Shown here piece after piece: positions 10,867 through 22,256 of a stretch of 64,000 nt of DNA; positions within the stretch are counted from its first letter, which is position 1; each line of letters opens with the position of its first letter. The position numbers were made by a program, and so were the translations under genes. Source of the stretch: Cryptomeria japonica (Eukaryota > Streptophyta > Pinopsida > Cupressales > Cupressaceae); contig NC_081408.1 in assembly GCF_030272615.1 (NCBI RefSeq), positions 308,464,450 through 308,528,449 of the forward strand. Direction: 5' to 3'. The notes beneath the pieces were generated by a model. That model saw only the letters and a list, made by a program, of their open reading frames with translations. It did no database searches and had not been told where the DNA came from.

Positions 10867-12422
10867 TGATGCTCTGCAAAAAGGATATGTTAGGGGACAC
10901 AAGACACACAATATCAAACGTTAATGATGTTAGTCTTAAATTCGAAATGAAAGACAAAGGAAATCACTATCCTAAGAAATCATATCAAGAGAGATATCAA
11001 ACATCTAATAGAAAGCATAACAAAATGAAGGAATGCAATAAAACATCCCCAAATGCCCTCCGACATGCTTATAGCTACTCCTCCCTTGTTCCTCTCCTCT
11101 CCAAGTTCCACATGAGTGTAGCTCTCAGCTTTGCACTACTATGGAAGTCTTATGGAGATTCAAGATTAAAAATGATTATGAGATGCAAATGCAAAGCTAG
11201 CTAGGAATGAGAGAAAATGAGTTAATTAAGCTATTTATCAATTTTAACCAAAAGACAGACGTAGATTATGATTTTACTCTAAAATGCTCTCTCAAATTCA
11301 CTATAACTTGATGCATACAAGATTTCAGGATCATGGCTAGATATTCTTAGATGCTCGAGGATGCTTGAAGATTGTGAAAATGAGAAATGTGAGCTCTATT
11401 TATAGGGAAAATAGAGAAATGGATGGTTGAGATTGAGTAATCTCAACAAGGGCCAGAATTGATGGGTTTATGATCCATGTGAGGGTTTTCAATCCAATCC
11501 TACGATGACAAATGCCATCATGAGATGGGTTGAGAGGAGAGGGAAGAAGCATTAAATGCTTGACATGACTTGAAGGTTAACTTGGGAGGTAAGGTTAATG
11601 TTGAGTTGAATGAATAAAGCCATTATCCAATAAATAATGCCTTTATCCAATGGATAAACTCTTGTGCAAGAGTTAGTGGGGATAACCATGGTCAAAGCAA
11701 TAAATTCTTGAAGAGACTGATGAGTTAAATGGAGGTTAAGTTAGAGGGAAAGTATCTAACCATGTGGGCAAGTGGAATTGACCATAAATGGTTATGTAAG
11801 AGCCATTAATGGTCATGTAAGAGCCATTAGTGGTTTGGAAGACTTTAGGGGTTAGCTTGTTGAACACATAAAGCATTAAATGCTTTTCAAAGACTTTAAG
11901 GCTTTGAGAAGTGACTTCAAGCTGGTTAGGAATGTGATAATATTTAGGAGATTGATTAGGCTAATTAGGAGTGGTTAGAAGAATTTATAAAGTGGTTAGA
12001 AGAGTCTAGAAGGGGATTTAGGATTGCAAGTGGGTTTGGTGGGTGAGGGAAAATAGGATTTTATTTAAAATAAAATTAATTTTTATAAATGTGGTTGCAA
12101 CTTGCATTTGTAGGAGATTGCAAGTGTGGGGGGGGGGGGGGGGGGGGGCGTAGATTAGGGATTTAAATAAATGTTTTAATTATTTATTTAAAAGAGGAAA
12201 GGGGGGTTGAATTAAATAAATATGATTTATTCATTTAATTGATTTTGAGTGTGGCTAAATGAATTAATTTAAATAAACTGAATAATTTATTTAATTAATA
12301 GGAGAAGGGGTTGAGGATGAATTAATTAAATATTAATTTAATTAACAAAATGACTGATGGTTTATTAATCAAATAAATAGTAAATATTTATTTAATTAAG
12401 TGGATAGATTTATGTGACTACA
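10867..12422 (-). mobile_element. 5' LTR of Gyp-1
   Basis: 1556 bp, the close twin of 2648-4211, with the minus-strand TATA (CTATAAATAG) at about 11393-11402 and a G-run at 12129-12148. Related to the LTR at 54955-56713, which lies in the other orientation. Confidence 0.92.
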
Positions 12423-12427
12423 ATAAG

Positions 12428-12572
12428 AAAAGATTGGAGGATAGTGTTCTGTGGATTGAACCATGTTAAATCTTTGTGTTATCTATGTTATGTATTTTTC
12501 TTCATCTTTTGTGTTTGTATCTGCATATAATTGTTAATTTGTATTTGCCCTAAATCTACCTAAACTCTAACA
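12428..12572 (+). mobile_element. 5' LTR of Cop-B, second part
   Basis: Continues 2469-2647 and matches 16808-16959 (GAACCATGTTAAAT, then TGCATATAATTG..TAATTTGTATTT). Ends CTCTAACA. Confidence 0.85.
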
Positions 12573-12574
12573 AT

Positions 12575-12587
12575 TGGTATCAAAGTC
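12575..12587 (+). other. PBS of Cop-B
   Basis: TGGTATCAAAGTC three bases inside the LTR: the plant Copia PBS for initiator methionine tRNA. Confidence 0.85.
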
Positions 12588-12634
12588 GTGTATTTCTGTA
12601 AATTGGTAGGGACTTTCAGAGTTGAGTGGGAGCA

Positions 12635-13392
12635 ATGAAAGAAACCAAATTCAAGGTCGAGAAGTTCAACGACCAGAATTATCAGTTATGGAAAATGCAG
12701 ATGGAGGATTACCTGTATCAAAAGGATCTGTGGCAGCCATTGGGAGGAAAGACAAAGAAACTGGTCATGATGTTAGGTGAAGATTGGGATATTCTAGACA
12801 AAAAGGCACTGAGAACCATTCGGTTGTGCCTTGCACTGTCTGTAGCATTCAATATATCAAAAACAACAACGACTATAGATTTGATGTCGCCACTAGCTAA
12901 ACTGTATGAGAAATCCTCAGCTTTGAATAAGATATTTTTTTATGAAGCGTTTGTTTAATATGAAAATAAGTGAGGGAGGATTTGTAGCAAATTATTTAAA
13001 TAAATTTAATACAGTTACCAACCAATTGTCTTTTGTAAAAGTTAAATTTGTTGAAGAGGTTAGGGCTCTCTTAATTTTATGTTCTTATTTAGAAAGATGG
13101 AATAGCTTGGTTATGGTTGTAAGTAATTGTCTTTGGTACAAACACTTTGAAAGTTCATGATGTTGTTGGTGTTATCCTAAGTGAGGAAATACGACAGAAA
13201 AACACACGTGAGACTTCAACATCAACATGCATTGTTTTAAATGTAGAGAACAAGGGAATATCAAAGGAAAGAGGAAAAGGGCCTGGGTGTGAGAAGTCAC
13301 GAGGGAAGTCAAAGAAAGGATGCTCTCAATTCAGAGGAAGAAAGGATTCTTGGTACTACGGAAAGCTAGGACATTTAAAGAAAGATTGCTAG
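12635..13392 (+). pseudogene. Copia Gag pseudogene (Cop-B)
   Basis: ATG at 12635. The amino part reads KFNDQNYQLWKMQMEDYLYQ, a typical Copia Gag opening, followed by a UBN2-like central part broken by frameshifts near 12950 and 13145. The zinc knuckle at about 13350-13392 reads WYYGKLGHLKKDC: its first two cysteines are lost, while GH and the final C remain. Gag binds RNA and builds the particle. The frames and knuckle loss show it is dead. Confidence 0.88.
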
Positions 13393-16300
13393 TCTCAGAA
13401 AAACAAACAAGGAGATGGAAATGAAGATGACAGTAAGGAAGCTAATGTTGCAAGTAATACTTTACAAGATGCCTTGATTCTATTTTTAGATAATGTTAAT
13501 GATTCCTGGGTAATAGATTCAGGGGCTTTGTTTCACACTACACCCCATAGAAAACATTTTCTAGATTATGTTAAAGGTGATTTTGGACAGGGTTATATTT
13601 GGGTGATGATGAGCCTTGTCAGATTGTTGGAAAAGGAAAGATAAAAATCAAGTTGCAGAATGGAAATGATTGGTTGTTGCAGGAGGTAAGGCATGTCCCT
13701 AATTTAGGAAGAAATTTAATTTCTACAGGACAACTAGGTAGTGAAGGTTGCATAGTTACCTTTATAGACAATGTTTGGAAGGTCACTAAAGGTGCATTAG
13801 TAGTAGCTAAAGGTGAAAAGTTAGGAACATTGTATTTGTGTACTGGTAATACTTATTCTACCTTAGTTGTTACATAAAAAGTTGATGTAAGGAATTCTAC
13901 TTTAGATTTTGCAAGGATAGATTCAAAATTATGGCACCATAGACTTGGGCACATGAGTGAGAAAGGGATGAAAATACCTCACTAAAAATTTGTTGCCAGG
14001 ATTGAAGCAGATTGATTTAGAGTTTTGTGAAAACTGTGTTTATGGGAAGCAGAAAAGAGTCAAATTTCTCAAGGTTGGGAAAGAGAAGAAGAGTGAGAAA
14101 TTAGGGCTTGTGCATTCAGATGTTTGGGAACTGGCTTAGGTATCATCTCTTAGTGGCCCTTGTTATTATGTTATTTTTATAGATGATGCAACCAGGAAAA
14201 CATGGGTATATTTCCTAAAACAAAAATCAGATGTTTTTGAAACTTTTAAGAAATGGAAAGCTTTAGTTGAGAATGAGATAGGAAGAAAGTTGAAGTGTCT
14301 CAGATCTGATAATGGAGGCGAGTATTGCAAAAAAGCATTTGAAGATTACTGTTCTTTCAATGGAATCCGAAGACAAAAAATAGTTCCATGAACCCCACAA
14401 GAAAATGGTGTGTCTGAGAGAATGAATAGGACCATCGTGGAGCGTGCAAGGAGCATGAGATTGCATGTTGAACTACCCCTACAATTTTGGGCAGATGTTG
14501 TACATACTGCTATTTATTTGATAAATAGAGGACCTTTAAATATTTTGGATGGTGGCATTCCAAAGGAGGCATGGACTGGTAAAAAGGTAAACTATTCTTT
14601 TCTAAAAACCTTTGGTTATGAAGCTTTTGTCCATGTTGATAAAGAAAATAGAACCAAGCTTGATGCTAAATCTCAAAAATATACCTTCATTGGATATGGA
14701 ATGGATGACTTTGGTTAGCGATTATGGGATTTTGAAAATTAAAAAAATTTAGAAGTAGAGATGTTATATTCAATGAGAAAGTCATGTATAAAGAATAGAT
14801 GCAAGAAAAGAAGCATGAACAAGTCAAAAAGGAATATGTGGTGCTGGATGAGATTTCGGAAAATAAAATGTCATTGGTACCTGATACTCAACAACAAAAA
14901 ACTATCCCATAACTCCGACAAGTGTTAGACGTTCTACGAGGTTAAGTAGGCCTCCTGAAAGATTTTATCCTTCTTTGTATTCTATTTTATTAACTAATTC
15001 AAGTGAACCAGAAGGATATGAAGGAGCAATGTAGGTAGATGCCAAATAGTAGTGGAAGCTAGGCATGAAAGAGGAAATGGATTCCTTGATGAAGAATCAG
15101 ACTTGGGTATTAGTCTCATTACCTGCAGGAAAAAGAGCCTTTCAAAATAAATGGGTTTATTGGATGAAGGAGGAGGATGGAGGACATAAAAGATATAAGG
15201 CCAGACTTATGGTTAAAGGTTTTACATATAAAAAGAGTATATATTTTGATGAAATATTTTCTCTAGTTGTAAAAATGAATTTAATTAGAACTATTCTAAA
15301 TCTTGTGGCTGCATAAGACTTGCATCTTGAATAACTAGATATTAAAATAACTTTTCTCCATGGGGATCTGGAGGAAGAAATCTACATGCAGCAACCACAG
15401 GGATATAGGTCAAAGGTAAGGAGGAGTTAGTGTGCAGGTTGAAGAAGAGTTTGTATGGCCTAAAGCAGGCACCTTGACAATGGTATTTAAAATTTGACAG
15501 TTTCATGGTTGAACAAGGTTACCACAGATGTCATTCTAATCACTATGTTTATTTTAAGAGATTGGATAATGATATTTATATTATCTTGTTACTTTATGTT
15601 GATGACATGCTTGTTGTTGGGCCTAACATGCAACATATAATGAGCTTAAATGGAAATTAGCAAAGTCATTTGCCATGAAGGATTTGGGTGCAACTAAGAA
15701 AATCCTTGGTATGAGGATTTCACGGGATAGAAAAATAGAACATTAACTTTGTCCCAAAGTGAGTATATAAAGGTGTTGAAAAGATTTAACATGTAGAATG
15801 CAAAAGTAGTTGGTACACCTTTGGCTAATAATTTCAAATTGACTAAGGAGATGTGTCAAAAGACATAGGAAGAGGTAAATAAAATGTCTGCCATCCCATA
15901 TTCATCAATTGTTGGTAGTCTAATGTATGTGATGGTATGCACATGACCATATATTGCAAATGTAGTGGGAGTTGTGAGCAGGTACATGAGAAATCCGAGA
16001 ATGGAACATTGGAATGTTGTCAAATGGATTCTCAAGTGTTTGAGAGGTACTTCTAGCAATGCATTATGTTCCAAAGGATCAAATGTTTCTCTGCGAGGAT
16101 ATGCTAACTCCGATCTGGCAAGTGATATTGATACAAGGAGTACTACAAGGTATGTTTTTACTGTAGGGGGAACTGTAGTTAGTTGGATTTCTAGACTGCA
16201 AAAGGTTGTTGTGCTTTCAATCATTGAGACTGAGTATGTAGCTTCTACTGAAGCTAGCAAGGAGTTGATTTGGTTACAATGTTTTCGGGTGGAACTGGGG

Positions 16301-16549
16301 TAGATGTAGGATGATAGGCTATTGTATACTGGTAGCTAGAGTTCCATTCATCTTGCAAAGAATTTTTCTCTTCATTCGAGGATAAAACACATTCAACTTA
16401 GGTATCACTTCATATGGTCTATTTTGGAGGATGACCAGTTACGACTTGAGAAGATTCACACAAGTGACAATCCTATAGATATGTTCATGAAGGTAGTCCC
16501 ACGGAAGAAGCTGATTTCATCGTCATTTTCTCTCAGCCTTCTTGACTGA
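13393..16549 (+). pseudogene. Copia Pol pseudogene (protease, integrase, RT, RNase H) of Cop-B
   Basis: Domain order is that of Ty1/Copia. Protease DSWVIDSGALFHTTP is at about 13503. Integrase runs about 13900-14720, with LRSDNGGEYC, the ENGVSERMNRTIVE motif and an LVHSDVW segment. RT runs about 15060-15700 with QNKWVYWMKEE, LDIKITFLHGDLEEEIYMQQ and LLYVDDMLVVG. RNase H and tail run about 15890-16549 with SIIETEYVASTEASKE and PIDMFMKVVPRKKL. The overall wording is close to the TNT1-type Copia group. More than ten stops and shifts are spread through it. It lies between PBS 12575 and the 3' LTR. Confidence 0.88.
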
Positions 16550-16689
16550 AAATCATGGAATTAAGGAACAACTGTGTCCAGGATTTTTATCTAGTGGGAG
16601 TTGCAAGTTCAACAATGTCATCTTGAATGCAACCCTCAAGAAAGTGATGGTTCAGGGGCGTAGCCTCTGAGGAATTTTTTTTTGTCATT

Positions 16690-16959
16690 TTTGTTGTTGA
16701 AAGAAACCCTAAAATAGTCAACTTTGTATGTTGCCCAAAAAATTCCATGTTATAAGTGACTAGAATGAAAAAGGCATTGTAATGGTGTTGTACTAATTTA
16801 ATAGATAATAAGAAAATATTGGACAATTGTGTTATATGGATGTAGCCCGTCTTGGGTGAACCATGTTAAATATTTGTGTTATGTACTTTTCTTTATCTTT
16901 TGTGTTTGTATTTGCATATAATTGCTAATTTGTATTTACTTTGGATCTGCCTAAACCCT
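16690..16959 (+). mobile_element. 3' LTR of Cop-B
   Basis: Matches the two parts of the 5' LTR. The left boundary is uncertain: a PPT-like AGTGGGAG lies at about 16593, but the sequence up to 16690 does not align with the 5' copy. The LTR is interrupted at ACCCT (16955-16959) by Cop-C; its last four bases, AACA, are at 22248-22251. Confidence 0.75.
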
Positions 16960-17524
16960 TAATGGAATCTAATAACTCTGAGAGGGGGGGGTTGAATTAG
17001 TGTTATGCCAGAATGATTAGTTTTAACCTTATTAAAACATGCATACACCAACTGGTATACCGATACATACAAAATTGAAAGAAGTAAAGCAACCAATAAG
17101 CTAATCACACAAATGAAAACCATAACACAGATTTATACATGGAAAACCTCAAAGAGGAAAAACTACGGTGGAATTTGTGACCCAGAATATCAACCCATTG
17201 GCCATATGAAGAGATATTACAAAATATGAGGGACTTGCACTTGTAGGAAGGCTTACAACCTAGAGCACACTGATCAATCACAAAAGGAGTCTCACTGACT
17301 ACATAAAATTCCAGACTACAATATGGAGAAATGTGAACTGCTAAGATAACATCGTCTATGCCAGAATACAGTTTCGGTTTAAGCTCTATCTGTTCTGATC
17401 TGAAACCCTAAACCCTTTACCAAAATAACCCTTACAATAATTTCCTCACATACATTATCTTTGATATATTTCACATCATATTACATTTGCCTATCCATAA
17501 TATCCTATCACATGTCTCCCTTAT

Positions 17525-17564
<40 letters not shown>

Positions 17565-17928
17565 AAATGATCTATCAAACTATCCTATATACCTTATACA
17601 AATTTTCATGCCTTATGTCGGCTTACAAAGATATATACAATATCAAATTACATGTTGACTAGATAACATAAATGCATAAACATTGAAATAAATTTCTGAT
17701 GTTGGATCCAAGATATGTCGGCCTCCAATATCGATAACCTTTCCTAAACCATGTCAGTCTGCATTGTCGGTGACCAAAGAAATCCTTTTGCCCTGCCGGT
17801 GCCGGTGTAGTATCTGTGAAGTGCCTGTCGGCACACCATAGAACCAAAACATGAAGCCGGAATACAATACCATGTTGCCATCAATGACAACATAGTGAAA
17901 CCAACCAATTGAGTGTCAATTGCCAACA
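16960..17928 (-). mobile_element. 3' LTR of Cop-C
   Basis: 969 bp, closely similar to 21286-22242. It ends TTGCCAACA on the plus strand; its first bases (TAATGG) replace the TGTTGG of the other copy. It contains the G-run motif at 16984 and an AT dinucleotide repeat at 17527-17562. Confidence 0.88.
17527..17562. repeat. (AT)n microsatellite
   Basis: About 18 uninterrupted AT units inside the LTR. The other LTR of the same element has only a few units (21861-21870), so the array grew after insertion or shrank in the other copy. Confidence 0.9.
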
Positions 17929-18268
17929 ATCTCCCCCTTTGGCATTGATGGCAACACTCATGTGAAAAATGGTCAAGGTTTCATCTATTGGTTTCATCTT
18001 GCCCTGCTCCCCCTGAGCTAAATATGCAAAATAATCCATATCTCCAAAAATTCACGACTCCATAATTCCCCCTAATGTATACAACTCCTTTTATTCTTTT
18101 TCACATCTATACTACTCCCCCTTTGACATCAATGCCTTCAAAAATTCAACAAGAATGTCAAAGAAAAAGAACTATACAATGAATATCCTAAAATGCCTTA
18201 CCGGAGCTTGACAAATTTCAAAATTTCTGGATAAGCCTTCTCTAGTAGCTCAAGATAAGTAACCCAAC
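17929..18268 (-). other. PPT and 3' noncoding region of Cop-C
   Basis: The minus strand has CCAAAGGGGGAGAT at the LTR border. At least three further purine-rich copies occur upstream (plus strand CTCCCCCTGAG at 18008, TTCCCCCTAAT at 18066, CTCCCCCTTTGACATC at 18115). Multiplied PPT-like tracts before the 3' LTR are known from the Sirevirus lineage of Copia. Confidence 0.75.
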
Positions 18269-19725
18269 CTATTTTGAATGTGCTGGAAATTTTATTATAA
18301 CCTTCCTAACCGGTTTCTTCTTAGCTTCTTCCTTTGTTTCCTCTGTTTTCTTCCTAACAATCCTCTTAAATGCCAATGGTGTGTCATCCTCAGATTCTGA
18401 TTCAGCAACAATGTGCTCAATATGAACTTTAGGATCCTTCCTCTTTCTACCTTTCTTCGAGACAACATCAATTAATGCTTTGATGTCCTTTAAGACCTTC
18501 TCCACAAATTTGCTTGCTTTCCCTTCCTGCTTCTCTCTTTTCTTCTGGTTAAACTTTGTTTCAACCTCTTGGGTTTTTTGTTGTGCAGTACCACAAGGCT
18601 TCTCTGCCTCATCAATTGGTTCATCAATCAAGATTTTTGCATAGGCATCAAGAATCCGTGCATCCACCTCATAGCCCATTTCCTCAATCCAAATCTTTCG
18701 GGGCTTAACTACTTCCATAAGTGTCTCATCCTTCTTTACCATGAAGCATATGTTTGTTGAATATTTTTCTATAATATGCTTAGGTACCCTTACCCTAGAC
18801 CTCATAGATTTCTGAAATGCTTTGAAATATGCCCATACCTTATCATCTCTTTGGCTTCTTAAAGCAGCAATTGATTGTTTCAATTGTCTCCCTACCAGGA
18901 TGTCAAATGCCCATTGCCTCTTACCAAAACCAGGTGTATCATTCATGAAATATAACATCAGGCAAACTATCAAGTTTCCATACCAGAATGTACCCTTCTT
19001 TTCTCCCTTAATCTTCCCTAATTTTATTAACAACTCATCTAGCATCCAACTGCATAAATCTAATTTTACATTCTCTCTCATCATTTTGTATGCAGCCAAA
19101 ATGCATGAACCAGAAATAGAATTTAATAGATTTGACTGAGTTACCTTGTACCTGATGATCATGCTACCAAATTTGATGTCTATGTCGATGATAGTGCTCA
19201 CTTTCATGGATCTTTTATCATATGTTGCACTGATGATCTTTCTCATGAAATCATTTGATACCTTCTTATCTGGATGTTATCCAACCAATGGTAAACCAAT
19301 GATTCTCAGATGGCTTCTTTGGTGATTTTGTAAGGTCTGTTCAGTCATATAAATTCCCCATGTACTCTACTCAAAACATATCTGATTATCTCATCCTCAA
19401 GCTTCAAAATATCTAGAATGTCAGTAAACCCTAGGTGTTCAATATGTTTGTATGCCGGTTTGATGTTTCCAGATTCTCCCATCAGCTCACTCATATACAT
19501 GCCCTTAATTTCTGAAGTTCTCAAGTCCTTGATGTGACAGTGAATATATTCCCTAACATCCTCTATATAGACAACTCCCTCCGGAACGCGAGAAAATGCT
19601 CCAATCGAATCTTCCAGGGTAGCCACATGTGGATACCGCTTCAAAATTGGCCTGGGGCGGTCCTTGAACTCTACCACAGTTGGGTTTGCAACAAAAACAA
19701 GAATAGATGATGATCCTTCTTCCAT
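18269..19725 (-). pseudogene. Unknown ORF carried by Cop-C (ORF X)
   Basis: From ATG 19725, the first 127 codons begin MEEGSSSILVFVANPTVVEF and end VHGEFI at a stop (19345). Readable protein continues (LNRPYKITKEAI, then GLPLVG, KKVSN) with two stops and one shift, and becomes a 325-codon open frame at 18269-19246. That part has a hydrophobic, helix-rich middle (SNLLNSISGSCILAAYKMM, then FWYGNLIVCLMLYFMN). Its lysine-rich carboxyl third holds a possible nuclear signal (KKGRKRKDPK) and an acidic patch (ESESEDD). It is not Gag-Pol. The ITKEAI..GLP pattern and the following NLL segment recall plant 'putative transposon protein' families, but that is inference. Sequence before the ATG lacks coding potential and looks like an untranslated leader. 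Confidence 0.6.
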
Positions 19726-20120
19726 GTTTAAAGATAAATACCTTTTGATCGCTCTTGGTGAAACCTCCAACAAATTCTTCTAGACACCGGTGAGATCGCT
19801 CAAGAAGAAATCTGATTGCCTGTATTACCTTTGATTGCTCTCAGTCACTCTAAATCACTCTGAAATTGCTCTAAATGCAAGGTGATTAACAATGAAGTCA
19901 ATTCAACCTTTTAACCTTCAAGAAAAACCATAATCTTTCATTGACATAAATGACTATCGGTGAAAGATACTAGATCTATCTAAGAATATATCCATGCCAA
20001 ATAGTCATCTCCAATATCTAGAACATCTTCCAGATCCTCTTCCCGAGGCATATACAACATCTTCATAAATTTTGCCAACCCCTAAGGTATCTACCTTAGT
20101 TACTAGATGAGCTCTCTACG
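19726..20120 (-). other. Spacer between zinc-knuckle ORF and ORF X in Cop-C
   Basis: No long frame. It could contain the promoter or 5' untranslated part of ORF X, but no clear TATA box or splice signal could be assigned. Confidence 0.4.
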
Positions 20121-21226
20121 AGTGTAGGAGGAACCTCTTCTATTGGATAAGTAACCAGGAAATTCCCATTTGATGATTGTTCTTCAGTCTTTCTAACTCA
20201 TCTCTGAGTATGATCTTGCTGGATTTCACTAACCTTCTCTTTTCCTTTCTCATTTGATCCTCCACTACCAATCAATGGATTTCTACTTCTACACAATTTA
20301 GCAATATGTCCAACCTCATTACATGCATAACATGTAACATTGTTCCTTTGAATTACTTTTCTAAAACCAGTGAAATTGTTTGACCTCCACTAATTAGCCA
20401 TATGTCCAAATTTTCCACAAGCATAGCATTTAACATTCATTCTGCAATCTTATGTTTTATGACCAAAATTATTGCATTTAGAACATTTACCGGGAGCATA
20501 ATCAACATTCTGATTTACTTTGTTTCTACATTGCCTAGCCATGTGACCAAATCTATTGCAAACAAAACATATACCATTGAATTTATAAGCTTTAAATTAC
20601 CTTACTGATGCCTTATGGTTTTGATCTTCATTAGCAGTACCAGAACTCTGTCCTTGCTCAAATCCAAGTCCACTGGAATCTCCAATCTGCCTTTGTCTCT
20701 TCAATAACTCATCAAGTTGTGTTGAGCTGATCTTGAATTTTTCTTTATACTCACTTGCAGTAGTTAAATCTTCTCTTAGAATTATCATTTGTCTCTCAAG
20801 CTCTTGTTCATTACTCTAGGACTGTACCAAATCAGTTCTCAACATATAATTTTCATGAACCAACCTACCACATTCTTCAAATTTGTTCTTCAGGGATACA
20901 TAAAGATTTTATTCTTTCTTCTTTCTATCCTCAATCTCCTTATACATCCTCATAGTTATAACTTGCATTTCATTCTTCATAACCATATTCTCCTGACTCA
21001 ATTTCTAACATTGTTCCTTAAGTGCATCTTTCTCTTCATCATCCTGACTTTGCAAAAGTTCCTTCCTCCTAGCTTGAACAAATGATAGCCTCTCTTGTAG
21101 GACAAGAATGAATTCCTTAGCAGAATTCAATTCATCTTGTAGCTTTAAGTTCTTCAACCTTTCAACATCATAATCTTCAAGTTCCATCTCAAGTTGCTTC
21201 TCCAAATCCATATCCATGGATTCCGG
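20121..21226 (-). pseudogene. Coiled-coil and four-zinc-knuckle Gag-like protein of Cop-C
   Basis: Starting at ATG 21217, about 55 bp inside the PBS, the frame reads MDMDLEKQLEMELEDYDVER and continues as a long charged heptad-like coiled coil to about 20700. Then follow, in a shifted frame, four CX2CX4HX4C knuckles at about 20240-20580: CFVCNRFGHMARQC, CSKCNNFGHKT.DC, CYACGKFGHMAN.W (last Cys lost) and CYACNEVGHIAKLC. The tail reads LVTYPIEEVPPTLVE. Stops at about 21005, 20905, 20817 and 20596 break it. Multiple knuckles suggest RNA binding, and the coiled coil suggests self-assembly. The normal amino-terminal Gag (UBN2) fold is absent. Confidence 0.75.
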
Positions 21227-21272
21227 TTTCAGGATCTTCCTCAAGCTGTTAAACTTCCTCAGAGGCACAAGG

Positions 21273-21284
21273 CTCTGGTACCAA
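21273..21284 (-). other. PBS of Cop-C
   Basis: The minus strand reads TGGTACCAGAGC next to the LTR end, a one-base variant of the usual TGGTATCAGAGC. Confidence 0.8.
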
Positions 21285-21285
21285 T

Positions 21286-22242
21286 TGTTGGAATCTAATA
21301 ACACTAAGAGGGGGGGGGGGGGGGTGAATCAGTGTTATACCAGAATGATTAGCTTTAACCTTATTAAAACATGCATACACCAACTGACATACTAGTGCAT
21401 ACATAATTGAAAGAAGTAAAGCAACCAATAAGCCAATCACACAAATGAAAACCATAACACACAGATTTATACATGGAAAACCTCAAAGAGAAAAAACCAC
21501 GGTGAGATTCGTGACCCACAATATCAATCCACTGGCCATATGAAGAGATATTATAAAATATGAGGGGCCTGTACTTGCAGGAAGGCTTATAGCCTAGAGC
21601 ACACTGCTCAATCATAAAAGGAGTCTCACTAACTACATAAAATTCTAGACTACAATCCAGAGAAGTGTGAATCTCTAAGATATCATCTTCTATGCCAGAA
21701 TACAGTTTTGGTTTAAGCTCTATCTATTCCGGTCTGAAACCCTAAACACTTTACCAGAATAACCCTTACAATAATTTCCTCACATACATGATCTCTGATA
21801 TATTTCGCATCATATTACATTTGCATATCCATAATCTCCTATAATATGTCTCCCCATTTTTATATATATATCTAAATGATCTATCAAACTGTCCTATATA
21901 CCCTATACAAATTTCCATGCCTTATGTCGGCTTACAAAGATATATAAAATATCAAATTACATGTCAGCCAGATAACATAAATGCATAAACATTGAAATCA
22001 ATTGCCGATACCGGATCCAAGATATGTCGGCCTCCAATACCGATAACTTTTCCTAAACCATGTCGGCCTGCATTATCGGTGACCAAAGAAATCCTTCTGT
22101 CCTGTCGGTGCCAGTGCTGGTGTAGTATCTGTGAAATGCCTGTTAGTACACCATAGAACCAAAACATGAAGACGAAACACAATACCATGTTTCCATCAAT
22201 GACAACATAGTGAAACAACCAATTGGGTGTCAATTGCCAACA
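21286..22242 (-). mobile_element. 5' LTR of Cop-C
   Basis: 957 bp, TGTTGGAATC...GCCAACA, closely similar to 16960-17928. A 14-base G-run is at about 21310-21323 (only 8 in the other copy). It also holds the conserved TGGAAAACC...GAAAAAACCACGG block at 21474. Confidence 0.9.
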
Positions 22243-22256
22243 ACCCTAACAATACC

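Larger units (their letters stand above)
2648..12422 (-). mobile_element. Tat-type Gypsy element Gyp-1, complete with both LTRs
   Basis: 9.8 kb, flanked by the perfect TSD ATAAG (2643-2647 and 12423-12427). Its two LTRs (2648-4211, 10867-12422) are very alike. Internal order on the minus strand is PBS, RT, RNase H, second RNase H, integrase, long 3' noncoding part, PPT. Leader, gag and protease are missing: the PBS is joined directly to pol. RT before integrase marks it as Ty3/Gypsy, and the extra RNase H after the normal one points to the Tat lineage. It inserted into the 5' LTR of Cop-B. Confidence 0.9.
16960..22242 (-). mobile_element. Non-autonomous Copia-like element Cop-C
   Basis: 5.3 kb with paired LTRs (16960-17928, 21286-22242), PBS, PPT and the perfect TSD ACCCT (16955-16959, 22243-22247). 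The leader just inside the PBS matches that of Cop-E (GCTTGAGGAAGATCCT in both). Instead of Gag-Pol it encodes a coiled-coil/zinc-knuckle protein and an unknown ORF. No protease, integrase, RT or RNase H was found, so it would need a helper element. Confidence 0.85.
2469..22251 (+). mobile_element. Copia element Cop-B, full extent including two nested insertions
   Basis: Bounded by a perfect 5-bp TSD, ATACC, at 2464-2468 and 22252-22256. The interior is on the plus strand: PBS at 12575, decayed gag and pol at 12635-16549. Both LTRs are interrupted: Gyp-1 lies in the 5' LTR (TSD ATAAG) and Cop-C in the last bases of the 3' LTR (TSD ACCCT). Without them the element is about 4.7 kb, normal for Copia. 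It sits in the 3' LTR of Cop-A. Confidence 0.8.

Noticed and set aside
12575-12587. tRNA-like match
   Set aside because: Only the short complement of a tRNA 3' end (PBS); no cloverleaf. The same holds for the other PBS sites.
18822-19139. Plus-strand ORF of 105 codons
   Set aside because: It lies opposite the better supported minus-strand ORF X and has no recognisable motif.
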